NCBI GenBank assembly: GCA_039111635.1
Contig: JBCAQO010000010.1
Span: 1,240,001-1,304,000 of the forward strand
Direction: 5' to 3'
Length of the DNA stretch: 64,000 bases
From: Heterobasidion occidentale
Lineage: Eukaryota > Basidiomycota > Agaricomycetes > Russulales > Bondarzewiaceae
Shown here in pieces: positions 44,259 through 55,763 of this stretch (the stretch's first letter is position 1; each line of letters starts with the position of its first letter). Both the position numbers and the translations under genes were made by a program. Under the pieces are notes generated by a model that was given only the letters and a program-made list of their open reading frames with translations, did no database searches and had not been told where the DNA came from.

Positions 44259-46575
44259 ATGAAGGGCACCATTTTGACCGGAACGTCTGCTCACATCGAG
44301 CTACAAAAACAGCTCGCGCAACTACGAGAGATATATACATCAATTTCGACCTACCGACCCATTGTGCTCAAGCTCCCAATCATAGACTCTATGCGAGATG
44401 CATTGGATCAGGGAATGCGACATGAAAGCTTGCCTGGTTTGCGTGCTTTTGCCGAGTCTGTGAAGCGCGATATGGACGTTATACAGAAGGCGAGTTGCTT
44501 CTTGACTAGATTGATCGGTATATTGACTGTAAACATGTCAATGGGGTGTATTGTAACAAAAGCTAATGCAACACATTGTAGTATCTCGTAGACCCCCAAT
44601 CCTTCAAACACTCTCCTCCATCAACTAACTCGCCATATCTGGTCGCCGTCTGGAAGGAAGTGCTGACTGCACCCCCACCCGTCATTGGGATCGGGCTGAC
44701 TTACGACGTCGACAAAAAAGACAACGAGAGTGTGAAGGTGACCAGATCAGCGAAACGTATGCCCACTGAGCTGTACACGAAAGTGAAAGTGGATGTTGTG
44801 GCCGACAATGGCCGGTCTTTGATCAGGATCAACACGTGTGTGTCCTTAACTTTTTCTTCGTGCCTGAAATTGGGCTGACAATGTACTACATTGAAACTCA
44901 GGATAAAGAACTCAAGGCTTCTGGCAGAGTTTCGTGAGATAGACTCTTACGACACAGAGTCTGACAGCGACAGCGACACTAGCAATCTAGACGCGTCCCT
45001 ACACACGACGAACTGGCCCACGCTTGCGCAGACCGAGCTCGATAACTCCATCTTGCGTATGGCCCGCGTGCTCCTCGCTGCAGCTTCCAACAATCCCATA
45101 GGCCACTCATTCTCCAACTCTGGCCCAAGCACCGCCGACCCCGATGACATTCCCAATCTCCCAAAAGTCATCCTTTGTCTCCCGCGCCTTGACCCTTCCC
45201 CAAAAGATCTCACGTTGTACGACCCTCGCATTGACCAAACTATACGAAGGCTGCAAGACCTCGGCATCGAAGTCCGCCTCGGAGATGACGCTTCCTCTGA
45301 AAAACTGTCTTCCCATGCCTGGCCCGTATCCCCATATCCACTCCTCCTGCGACCTACTGCGAAGATCAATCTAGACCTGTCTGTGCTCATCGCGCTTGTG
45401 TCGGACCTCACGCACGCCCAGCTCCCGGCGTCAAGCGAGGAGGCCGGGGATCGGTTCATACTATCCACCTCTGTTTATTCGCGGAAGCGCGAGCGAAAAT
45501 CTACTAGTATTGGCTCACGGAGGACTGTAGAAGGCGGTATTCAAGTTGAAAGACATGGAGATCCAGAGGGTGTGGCCGTTGACGCAGATGCAGACGGCGC
45601 AAACCAGCACTGGCGCCAGCTAGTCGATCAGCAGCGTCTCGAGATGGCACATGGGTTACTCGACGAGATGCGCACTCGTCTGAGTGTGTTCCGAGCTCAT
45701 TCCGACTCTAATGGCAACGGCGACGATACTGAAGACACGTTGTCCGGCGTTGAATTCTGGACAACGGCTGAGGCGCGTGATCGTTTCCTGGACATCGTCA
45801 CGAAGATAGGTGGGCCGAACGAACGACGGCGTGGGCGCGCTCTCTTCACCGAATCCGACTCCGGCCCTACCCCCACTGAATTGTCAGACATGCGGGGCGC
45901 CTTCTGGCGCGGGTCACGCTACGCCCTAGACTTTCTCCCTCTACATCCAATCCATATTTTTCCTACGAATTCATCTTCTCTCACTAAGGGGCAACGCAGC
46001 GAGGCTGAGGCCCACCCATTCTTCTCAGCACTAGAGCGCACGTGTCGCCACCTGCTCGCAAACTCGGGGTCGAAATCTGCTAGCTCTCCCGACTCGGGCG
46101 TCCAACTTCCAATTAACACAAGTGATACTGGTACTATCATAGGCCATGAGGCTGACAAAACGGAGATTCCTCCCCCACACGCGCTCCGGGGGAATGGGCG
46201 TCTCACTGCGCACACCGCATATAGCTTGCTGTTAGGCGCCGTACATGGGTACACGACGCTGACGGCGAATCGCGCAAGTGTGCGCTCCATAGTCAAGGTC
46301 ATCGAAGAGCTTGAGGTCAAGGATGGGTCATGGTACTGGAATATGTATGGGATTGGACGTACAAAGGCAAACGGAGAAGGACTGGAGGGCGTGCAGGATG
46401 TACAGTGGAGGCGAAGGCGGCGATGTGGGTCGTTGAGCCGAGGAGTCTCGCGGAGGCGATGCGGGCAGATTCCAATGGTCGAACCCTTGATTTCTGGTCG
46501 AGATGCACCGATAGGGGTCTTCGCACACGACCGCCCTCATCCGATCTGCACATTCTCGATGGAGCAAGAGTGTAG
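44259..46575 (+). CDS. DUF1308 (UPF0415/C7orf25-like, PIN-like) domain protein
   Basis: Starts MKGTILTGTSAHIELQKQ, then an N-terminal helical part, YLVDPQSFKHSPP, PPPVIGIGLTYDV and IKNSRLLAEFREIDSY. A long region follows with NLPKVILCLPRLDPSPKDL, TAKINLDLSVLIALVSDLTH, WRQLVDQQRLEMAHGLLDEM and the conserved C-terminal LTANRASVRSIVK and AAMWVVEPRSLAEAMRAD. This order matches the eukaryotic DUF1308 family, whose C-terminal half has a PIN-like fold and no firmly assigned reaction. The last intron (46359-46405, 47 nt) moves the frame so that the WVVEPRSLAEAMRAD block follows; the stop is TAG at 46573. The first intron needs a GC donor (AAG|GCGAGT at about 44490) to reach YLVDPQ. About 690 residues in total. 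Confidence 0.8.
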
Positions 46576-47330
46576 AACGGATAACATGCATCGCTTTGGA
46601 GGAAAGACGCGTGTGTCAGGACCTCCAGACTGCACCTCAACGTGATTGAGCGGATCGCGCGCTGTCCAGAAAAGTGACTGAAGACACTTGAGAGGCGCCC
46701 CGCTCCAGCGTTCATCGACGACGTCTGTATTACTTGTACCCCGGAAGACCTCTGCTATACATCTCATCACCAGGATCGTCGCTTGCATCCAGCCATATGT
46801 CGGACCTTCTAACTCCAAACTCACTGAGCTCTTTCATCATTGTCGAGTCCAAAACCGCAGCGTCTCGCTGAACCTGAAAACGTAGAATATGTCATTTCAG
46901 TTCGATTCAAAGGTACGCTAGGCTATCGCTCTAGAGTGTGTACAGGCTAATCCGTAGCATTCACCCTGATAACAGTTTTCAGACTCTTCAGACCACCATC
47001 ACTTTCATCCTGTGCAGAAATCACTTTGGCAGGTCTTCCGGCACGTTGTGGAGCACAAGCCTTTGCTATTTCAGGCATTCCACCTATCGGGCTGGTCTCG
47101 CGGATTGTCTAAGGGGCAATGCCTGCGCATGATGCAGACAATATCGGGCGACGCTGGTGGAAAAGCATGCACCAGAAAATTCCATCTCCGATCCGGATCC
47201 CCTATCGCTGTGAGCAACAAGTCTACTAGGAGGGGAGCACGTTTCTCGTGGACGGCCGAGATACACAGAATTCAAGCCGGGTCGATCTATCTTCAAGATG
47301 ATGTGGAACTTCGGTGATGACCTCGGTGAC
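46576..47330. other. Intergenic region
   Basis: About 750 bases between the DUF1308 stop and the repeated flank of the decayed zinc-finger copy. Short open frames only; nothing recognised. Confidence 0.45.
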
Positions 47331-47491
47331 TACCGTGTAACTCATCGGTATGTGACATTGAATCATTGCATGCAAGTACGGACACATTTACAGCGCGGAA
47401 TTTGCAGCGCAGAAAATTGTGAATTGGAGAGAAAGGGGAAGAGATCTGAATCGATAGCGATCGACGACAAGATGCCTGGATGATAAAACCC

Positions 47492-49116
47492 TCACAAAGG
47501 AAACGCGTGGGCGGCCACAGGCTGCGAGAGCACGACGCGATGTTCAGCGCACCGTTCTGCCTGTCTCCTCTGCCATCCCCACTCAGCCTTGCCATCCTCC
47601 CTCATCCATGTACCGATGTCATCCACAACGTCCATCGGTCATGAAACGGCCAGCCTCTACAAGAGGTCGGAGCGCCTTCACGAGCACCTGGACTACGCCA
47701 TCAGACAGCTCCCGCCTGTTCACGATCCCCATAGTCTTTGTGCGTCTGAGCGCACTCCGCGCCCTCCAATCCCAGTCCAGATTGCTCTGCTTCATGAGAA
47801 GGGGATAGCTCAGCGTCTCCCGGTGTTCGCCCAGCTTGTGGGTGATGTACGTGCCGCAGCGCGGGCACCGTATCGATACACGGAGGTAGTCCAAACGGCC
47901 GTCTGCAGGCCTCGCCCGTCAACGACGACGACGCTCCTGTGCTCGTCTTGCTCCTACTGTTGTCTGCGACCCTTGATTGTCGCCTAGCTGCAACACTTCT
48001 TCCGCGCTTCGCTGGTTGGCTGGGGCTTCGCTGCGTGCTAGACCCTGGCTCAACCGATGGCATTCCTGCGAGGCCTCGTTGCTCTCGAAGGACCCTGTCT
48101 TTGAGAACAAATGTCTTGTATAAGCTGTTGGTTTGGGCCAGGGTCTTGCCTAATCGTTGCCCTCCATTAGGTGAGGCAGGTCGGTGCGACAAGACCCCTC
48201 TCGCGATCCGGCGGCGCATCGGGTGCATCGTCGGTCGGGAACCCCGTTCCCTGTCTATGTCTGCGCTACTCCGTGGATGGCCCCTGTTGCGGCCATCGCA
48301 CACGCTGTTGTGGCCATCGCACATGCTGTTGCGGCCATCGTACACGCTGTTACGGCCATTGTACACACTGTTGCGGCTATCGTACACGCTGTTGCGGCTA
48401 TCGTACACGCTGTTGCGGCCATCGTACACGCGGTGCTTCTGCGCCATCGGGGCGGGGACACCGCCGGTAGTAGTGCCATCCGAGAACGGGACTCCCGCTC
48501 TGTGTCCAACTCCGCCCGCGAGACAGTAGGTGTGACGGGGGAGAGCCCGGTGGGAGAGCTCATGTGACGTGGGGGCCGGGCCACGCTGTGGGCCGGCGCG
48601 TGGGCGGATATCGGGGACTGGCGCCGGTACTGAGGTCCCTGTCGTCTGCCGTGGCGGTCGTGGCGCCATCAAGGATGAATTGGCCGGCTTAGTCGGATGT
48701 GCCGTCGCCAATCCCGTGTATCGTCGATGACACGGGGGATGGACCCGTTTACAGGATGACCCCTCCACAAAGGAGGCCCTCGGGAGTTCGATCGAGCCCT
48801 AGCTCAGCGGTGAGTGGCCCTATACTAGCCACTAGCATACCAAAAGCAGAGTGCGACACTCACGTTCATCTCGTTGGTGACCCGCTGTGTGGCGCGCACA
48901 CAATTCTGCTGTGATTGCAACATCTGGGCCGGTGCGCCCCAATAGCCTGCCCGCGGGGCATCGAACGTAGAACCCGGGTGGCCCAGTAGGACGCTGTCGT
49001 CTGCGCCACCCCGTATCCCAGTCCAGGCCGTTGACTGGGCTGTTGACATGCGACCGTATGAGGGGCCACCGTCGTTGGAGGCGTACCCATCCATACTGGT
49101 TCTGTTGAAAAGACAT
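47492..49116 (-). pseudogene. Decayed paralogue of the C2H2 zinc-finger gene
   Basis: Inverted relative to the intact gene at 24257-26013. It begins MSFQQNQY at 49116, like the parent MSFHQNQY. About 190 bases are then missing, joining to the GYASND block in another frame. Related blocks follow in order: DDSVLLGHPGSTFDAP; GVPFSDG; LYKTFVLKDRVLREQRGLAG; EPGSSTQRSPSQPA; RVADNSRSKTSTGASS; CPRCGTYITHKL; and VVQVLVKALRPLVEAG. About 95 bases carrying the CPRTF..HVRKEH finger are deleted, causing a frame change. A 21-bp unit present once in the parent is repeated seven times. The equivalent of the stop is TGA at 47492-47494, and 3'-flank homology continues to about 47330. It cannot encode a full-length protein like the parent. 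Confidence 0.82.
48284..48430. repeat. 21-bp minisatellite, seven units, in the decayed zinc-finger copy
   Basis: Seven copies of about 21 bp (plus-strand consensus TTGCGGCCATCGTACACGC) read on the minus strand as VYDGRNS, VYDSRNS and variants. The parent has a single equivalent (ISDGRDK). There is no spacer structure, so it is not CRISPR. Confidence 0.92.
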
Positions 49117-50471
49117 TGTGATGTTGATTGTAGAGACGTGAAGACGGTGTGCGGGGAGCAGTTGTTGAAGTCTGGCGGTGCAGGTGCGTATGGGCGCCGG
49201 TTTTTATTGACCCGCCCCTTGTTCGGCGCTAACGTTCGTGCCCGGGACGCCTCGCTTTCGGTGCAGCTGGACACAAACTCCCTTGACGTAAGCTATGGGT
49301 CCATCGTTCTTCATCAGGCTGTTTCCGACTTATCGGATGCGCCTGCCATGCTAGTGGTAGACTGACCACTAAGCATAGCACCGGCACACCTGATTTTTTC
49401 CTTTGTGTTCGTGCTCTCTACGCGAGCACCTGACATTGGAAGCGATGACACGTAGGCTTTCAACGTATCCGAAATCCAATCGATTTCAACAGCACTCGAA
49501 AGCGCATGTCTTCAAACTGTCTTCAAAGCCTCGAGGCACACTCAGGGTTCTTGGACGGCGGATACGACTACCCTGCTTGAGCCAAAGATGCAATGCATAG
49601 TCGGATCAAGTTCGTTATCGGATCACATCTATTGTCATTGCAGAGCTGGCCATTCTGGTTCGCCTATTCGATCAGCGCGACCGATGGCAAGGCAGGGCGA
49701 TGCTCAACAAACGAAACGTTAAAAAGGCGTAATTTGCGACGAGCGCAAACGTTCTCCGCCAACGAAAGGAACCTCTCAGTCTCCGAGGATCGTTGAAGTG
49801 GTGATGTATACGAAGTAAACCTTCTTTGCACTCAGCGCATGCTCAAAGTCCTCTGCTATCTCACGTTCGGTCAAGTTGGCGGTCCAGGGCCAGATAGCCC
49901 ATGACGGATGCTATGTCGACCCTGTGGACGAGCAGATGTACGGTACGCTTCGAGACTTCGTCTGTGCATAGATTGCAGAAAGGATTCATCAGACCCGGTG
50001 GAGGCCTTTGGAGAACGGAATCAACTACGAAGTCAGGGAGCGGAATGAAGAACGATTGTGCAGCAAAAAACCTACGATAAATTGCTGTTTGCGTGCGGCG
50101 GCGAATAACCGAAATGTGGCACGGGTTGTGTCGAGGCCGCGAGGGCGCCACGTGCTGGGTACTTTCGACCATAGTGAACGAGTAGTGAACGCCTCTTGTA
50201 CTAGTACTAGTACTACGAGCCGCTATGCGCATCGATCTGTGGAATCGGTGGCTTTCTTGCATCGAATGCTTGCGCAATCCTCAGGTTTTCTATCTCCATC
50301 CTGAGACGTATGTATTCGCAGCTGTTTGAAGGCGTTTGAGGTGCTTGGACAGCATGCAGTTGTAGCGTGTGTACACTGTACAACATGAACACCAACAGGG
50401 CTGGCAGGTGCCCCTCGTTGTTTCCCCATTTCTCTTTCCTGTTAGTCAAACTGACCATCGTCTACAGACGT
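49117..50471. other. Intergenic region
   Basis: The first 130 bases are the copied promoter and leader of the decayed zinc-finger gene (ACACCGTCTTCACGTCTCTAC read on the minus strand, in part). The rest holds only short unassigned open frames and a short ACTAGT triplet run near 50195-50215. It should contain the HET gene promoter at its right end. Confidence 0.45.
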
Positions 50472-53190
50472 ATGCCTAGCACTCAGATACAGGATTCGCT
50501 CGGCTCCCCGTCAGCGTCTCAGGACTTTCTTGAACCTGTCGCAACAGAGAGACCATATCAGGGCCTCGTTATCCTGTCTTGGTTCAAAGGTATGTCTCAA
50601 CAATGACCTTCCGTCAATCCGAAATCTGAATTCAGTTGTTTCTCACAACAGTATACACACTTGTGCCTAGGCTTCTCAAAGAATGGTCGAAATACATATT
50701 TTCGTGGATTAGAGGATATCAAGCAGATATTTCCGATAATCTGGAATCGGCAATCCTGGCCTTGGAGGATGTAAGACGGGCGGAGTTGCCCATCTCGGTC
50801 GTCAAGTCCTTGGAATGTATTGTGTCAGAAATTATCAAGTATAAAGACGTTAGTACCTAACTCGCTCGTTCACGCTGGAGACGAGACGGCATGTTTAATC
50901 GACATGTTCATAGGGGGCTGTAAGCTATTGGGACAAATGGCGGGACATGATGTCGGACCTGGATTCTATCCACACACTCCTACTTGACTACTATCAAGAC
51001 CTTAATGACACGCAGAGGTACACTCAAATTCCTGACCATTCGGAGCAGGCAATACGAACACTTATCTCGTACGCACTATCACTCTCCATCTATTCTAGCC
51101 CTGATGAAATAATGGGATTCTAGGACCTTGGCGCAAGTAATCCCGACACTGCGGCATAGTCTCAAACTGCGTAGACAGTATCGCATGTTTGCCAAGATAT
51201 ATTGCCGTAGCTTATTGGGAGACATAGAGAATTGCGGGAATGACATCAAAATGTCGTTAGACCTCCTCAGCGTGTGTACTTGTTCCCACAGATCTTCTGA
51301 TCAAGAGTTCACCCGTGAAGGTCTCTAGACTAGTATCGCCCCGAAGACTGTTTATGAGGCTGCGATAGATCCTCAAGCTCAAGTGACGACGGTTCTGGAC
51401 ATAACCTCTTCGGCAACGCCATGTCGCTACCGCTTGCTTGATTGCAACAAATTTGTTCAGCATAACATCATCCGAATCACCGAGTTCACAGATTTTCCCC
51501 ATGTCGGATACTCGGCCATATCATACGTCTGGCGTGGGAACCATGTCGATCCATCTTCCGTCGGTAGCAAGCTTATCGTCGCTGGCGCAGAGGACGCTGA
51601 CCCGATCAGCGTCGATGTCTTGAAGCATGCGTGCACAGCCTCCCTTAAACGAGGCTTCGCGTATCTTTGGATAGATCGACTGTGCATCATGCAGACAAGC
51701 CGCGATGACAAGAAGTGGCAATTTCACATATGTATAGGATTTACCAGTCAAGCAACCTGTGTATCGTGCTCCCTGGCGGCTTACAGTGTCTTGTGCGCCT
51801 TGATGAGGAGACCTCGTGGATTCATCGTGGGTGGACGCTACAGGAAGTCCTGGCACCAGCCTCTGTCGTTGTACTCTTCGCTTGGCAGCTCGGGCCCGGA
51901 CAAGGATTTTGTGGAAACGGTGCGAATGGCGCCGTGGAGGAGGTCATCTTGGGTCATTCCGCAATGGCATCCTTGCCACTTGTCCTAGATGCCAGCACAG
52001 TTGGCTCCATGTACTTTGCTGGACATTGGCCCGATCGTCTCCATGTCATGACCACAATCTTCGGTGCGCAGCCAGCGAACTATTCGTGGAATAACATTCC
52101 TCTATGGGGGCCGCAGCGGAAGATCATATCGCCTAATGTTGCGGCTCTGACCGTAGCGATGAGCAAGGTCCTATCAGATGACGAAGATTCCGATACTAGA
52201 AACTATGCGATCTGGCAAAGTGCGCTCATGCGCACGTCGTCTCGCCCAGTCGACATGGTGTTCAGTATTATGGGCCTTTTCGGCGTCACTCTGGATACTC
52301 GCGCCTACAACAAGAACGACCGCTTAGGCGCAACCATCGCTCTTGCCAAAGAGATTCTCAAGAAAGGAGGTAGAGCGAGCTGGATAGGTGCATCATTCCG
52401 TCTTGAACCATCTAGGCAGCTCTCTACATTTTCTGTCTTTCCGCAAACGAGGGTCTCTGGGAAGGCACTTGTCAAGACCAAGGCTGGGGTTCAGGAGGTG
52501 TCTGAGCAGGTGGATAGCGTATACCCCAACCCCAGGGCGCTCATGCCGCTGCCACAGGGGTCCATGGATGACGCTGGATATTTCGTCTTTTCTAGGAAGG
52601 CGGTGCAAGTTATTCGTGCAATACGTGGGATGAAGCAGTCGATCCAGTACGACGACGCACTCAAACCAACTTTAATGCGAGCCACGGATGGCTCCCTTTG
52701 GAAGATCCGTCGCCAAACGCAATACACATCAGAGAACAAACACGGCGAAACCCAATCTCTTCGAGCATTCGCGGTGTTGCTGGGCTGGTTCGACCAGTAT
52801 TATCCCGGGGCAACACCTGCGCATGATGCCGACAACATAAGAGCTATGTTGATTGAAGAACATGCTCCCAATAAATTCCACTTGCGATCCTTTTTTTGTC
52901 TGAGCATGAAGGCCAAGGAATGGGTCACAACCTGGGAGGAGTGCGCGTTCAGCATCGGAGGTCCGGACGTGCATAGCCCTGAACAAGGCGGCGTTGGGCC
53001 CGAGGACGATGGAGAGCTTCACGAAACATCGATAGTGAACGATATCTATCGTCCAATTCCCGTCTCCCGAACCGTTCGAGGTGTGGTCACGTTGAAGGAG
53101 GAAGCAATGAGAGATTCCAGATGGGCTGTCGAGCAGCGTATTCTCGAGCGCAAGTATACTGGACTGCCGTCCACTGATAAGTTGAGGTGA
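50472..53190 (+). CDS. HET-domain (heterokaryon incompatibility) protein with helical N-terminal extension
   Basis: The start MPSTQIQDSLGSPS at 50472 leads through short exons into a helical region (VPRLLKEWSKYIFSWIRG, LPISVVKSLECIVSEIIK, WDKWRDMMSDLDSIHTLL, LRHSLKLRRQYRMFAKI). A 57-nt intron ending at about 51331 then joins it in phase 0 to TSIAPKTVYEAAID. The HET domain follows: YRLLDCNKF, GYSAISYVWRGNHVD, DVLKHACTASL, YLWIDRLCIMQTSRDDKKW, then ISHMYRIYQSSNLCIVLPGG and WIHRGWTLQEVLAP. The C-terminal 400 residues include ALMRTSSRPVDMVFSIMGLFGV and end at TGA 53188. HET domains trigger or transmit cell-death and nonself responses in fungi. Between DKKW and ISHMY (about 51719-51724) one A appears missing, shifting the frame. 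Confidence 0.85.
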
Positions 53191-53382
53191 AAAAGGCCTC
53201 GAACTACATCTTCCCCGAGACGTTTAGATATACGTTATTGACTCTGTTGTAGTTCGAGTTCGAGACAGTTGGTCTTACCCACGGACACGCTTGTTTTCGC
53301 TATGGTGCATTCTGAGTTTATGGTATCTGGAAACGCACTTGCATGACAACATCCCGGCAATCCTTGCACTAGGCGCCGAGCT

Positions 53383-55362
53383 CTACCCATTTACCACATT
53401 CGAGTCTCCCAAGGGGGGAACAGGATTGTCTCCAGTGCCAGCGGGCAGCTCCATAACGGTATCTACCCATGCAAGTGCCCATGCGCCGTTCCCCGCTTTG
53501 CTACCGCCCAAGACTTGTCTCTTCTCCGTGTCGTCGGGCAGGCCTTCCCATCGCGCACGCGTTGGCTGTGTGTCCGTGCGGTCTGCAAAATGCGCACATC
53601 AGAAGGGACGTACAAGCACGTCAAGAGAAAGCGCCATTATTAAGCAACGCAAAAGAGGACAAGGCAAGAGAGGGACTTACAGAGCACAACGCCTGCGTGG
53701 GGTTCGTACACTCCGAGCGGCATGGTATCCTCCAATGTCCTCACTTTCTTCCTCTTTTTCCTCTCTGGTCCCTCCTCTTCCTCCCCTATTGCATCCAACC
53801 CACCACCCTTTTCTGTACTCACGCCAAGCACTCCCCCACACGGTTTCAGACTCTTTCTCCTTAGCCGCCCCCAAGACGCATTCGCCTCTGCAGTCCTCTG
53901 CGCAGCGACCAGCATCCAATTTTCCTCATCCAATCCCTCCCTGTTCAAGAGCGACTTTCGGACCGCGTTCAAAGGACCATCGCTATACGGCCCCCAGCCT
54001 GCACCACCGAAAATGGTGGTTGGCCCGCCTGAACGATACAGCCCAAGCCCGCTCCCGCGTTCTCCCTTGCCCCCACCACCAGCACCTGACATGCCAGACG
54101 CATCAAGTGCGGATACGGCAGCATGCGCTGCGGGCGCATTCGGGTCTGCAAGCTCGCCGACCGGGTCTCCCGCTTTGAGACCCTTGGCAGTGATCTCGGC
54201 GAGGACTTTGTCCTCGTAGTAGTCGTCCACCACCCACTTACCTTCTATACACGGGATACGAGATGATGTAAGTGCGAGTAAGACCAAGCGTACGAATATA
54301 AGCTCGGGTGACGTACCAAGGATCGTCTTCGCACCATGAAGCTTGAATGCGCTGCGGGCAGTGACGAGCGTGACGCTGCGCGTGCGGAGGTGCGACCCGA
54401 GCTTGCCAATTGAGATGAGGTAGTCTTTCTCTGGCTGCGTCGCGTTCAGTTTGAACGCGAGGGGATTTCGTCGGAAGTAGTACAACGAGTCCCGGAAGCC
54501 AGATGTCCGAGCCGCGTCAATGGCAAGCATGTACACCCGCTCAGGCGTTCGCCGTGGAAGCGTGAATGTCTGTGCCTTGAACTTGCGTCCTGCATAACGA
54601 ACGGAAAGAATGCGTAAGAAAACAGAAATAGACAATCAGGATGAGCAAAGCTGGAGAAATAGCGAGAGACGTGCCTCCAAGCAGATTCCCGAACTGGTCG
54701 ATTTTCGTGTCTCCTTTGGGATCATCCTCGATGATATACTCGTCCCCATCCAAGATATACACCTTGCCCTGTATCTTCCTAAACGGCTTGCCTCCCCCCA
54801 TAATTGTCTCTTCCTCCCCGAGCGGGCCCTCCACGGGATCATCACCTTCAGCACCTCCAGCCTCATCCTCATCGTCGTCACCTCTTTTCGGAAGGCGAAT
54901 GGTAATCCCACCTCTTGACCCTCTTCCACGCCCTCTTCCCCTTCCCCTACCCCTTCCCGTACCTCTCGCCCGTGCACTCCCCACCAACGCGCCTCTCCCT
55001 CGTCCCCTAGGACGTCCTCGCGGTCGTGGCATTGGCACTGGTTCGACGTCCTCCAGTTCCGCGTCGATATCATTGGCAACACTGTTCGGCGTGTTGCCAT
55101 TTTGCGCGCCCAACACGCTCTCGTCCTCTTCTTCTGCCTTCACGTCGCTGCCGTCTCCACGCGATGACACAATGCCAGGCGTCCCCGCATCCGCCGCTTC
55201 GCCTTCATCCATGGATACATCCTCGTCGGGCGTCGCTGACGCTGAAACCGTGTCTGCGCGCAATTTACTCGGGCCCGCTACGGGCACTGCGACCGCTTCG
55301 CGCGCACGCATGGGCCGAATGATAATTTTTCCACTTGAAGCTTTCATGGTTGTAGCTCGCAT
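53383..55362 (-). CDS. npl6: RSC7/NPL6 (RSC7-SWP82 family) chromatin-remodelling subunit
   Basis: The first exon starts MRATTMKASSGKIIIRP at 55362 and has an acidic stretch, an Arg/Gly-rich run (PRPRGRPRGRGRG and more) and the family block GKVYILDGDEYIIEDDPKGD with DQFGNLLGG. Then RKFKAQTFTLP, FRDSLYYFRRNPLAFKLNA, SIGKLGSHLRTRSVTLV and RSAFKLHGAKTILGKWVVDD, which are the core of the Rsc7/Swp82 family. The C-terminal exon begins RTDTQPTRARWEGLP and ends at TAG 53383. In yeast these are subunits of RSC and SWI/SNF. The first intron must use a GC donor (GGAG|GCACGT, about 54678) to give GGRKFKAQ; a downstream GT in the same place leads to a stop. The gene converges with the HET gene, 192 bases apart. 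Confidence 0.9.
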
Positions 55363-55763
55363 GGCTGGCTAGAGCTTTAGTAAAGTTATTAGACGAAAGC
55401 TAAGTATCTTGTTCTGGTGATGGCTGGTACAGGAGGGTACAGGTGTGTAAATTGGCTGGTGTAAGAGAAGCGCGCGCTGTCACCCGTCACGTCACACGTC
55501 ATCAGTGTGACTTTCACGTCGACGGGCGGCTATTGGCCGGAGCACGCTCCCTCGCCCAGATCCATCGTTGCTCCTTGCCAAAACAAACGATGCATCTATT
55601 TCGCAGAATTGACTCGCCTTCTTTCGCATACGCTTTTCGATCGTTATAATTTTTATCTTACTGTCGAAACTAGAGCAAGAAGACGCCTACTACATAAAAC
55701 ATACACACAAGCATACTCGTTACAAGACAGGATCGCAAATGTACAACTTTGACGCCTTCGCAC
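55363..55763. other. Intergenic region
   Basis: About 400 bases between the start of RSC7 and the stop of the oxygenase, both on the minus strand. It should hold the RSC7 promoter. Nothing else seen. Confidence 0.5.

Noticed and set aside
48284..48430. Possible CRISPR-like array
   Set aside because: Units are contiguous 21-mers without spacers, inside a eukaryotic coding-derived sequence: a minisatellite.
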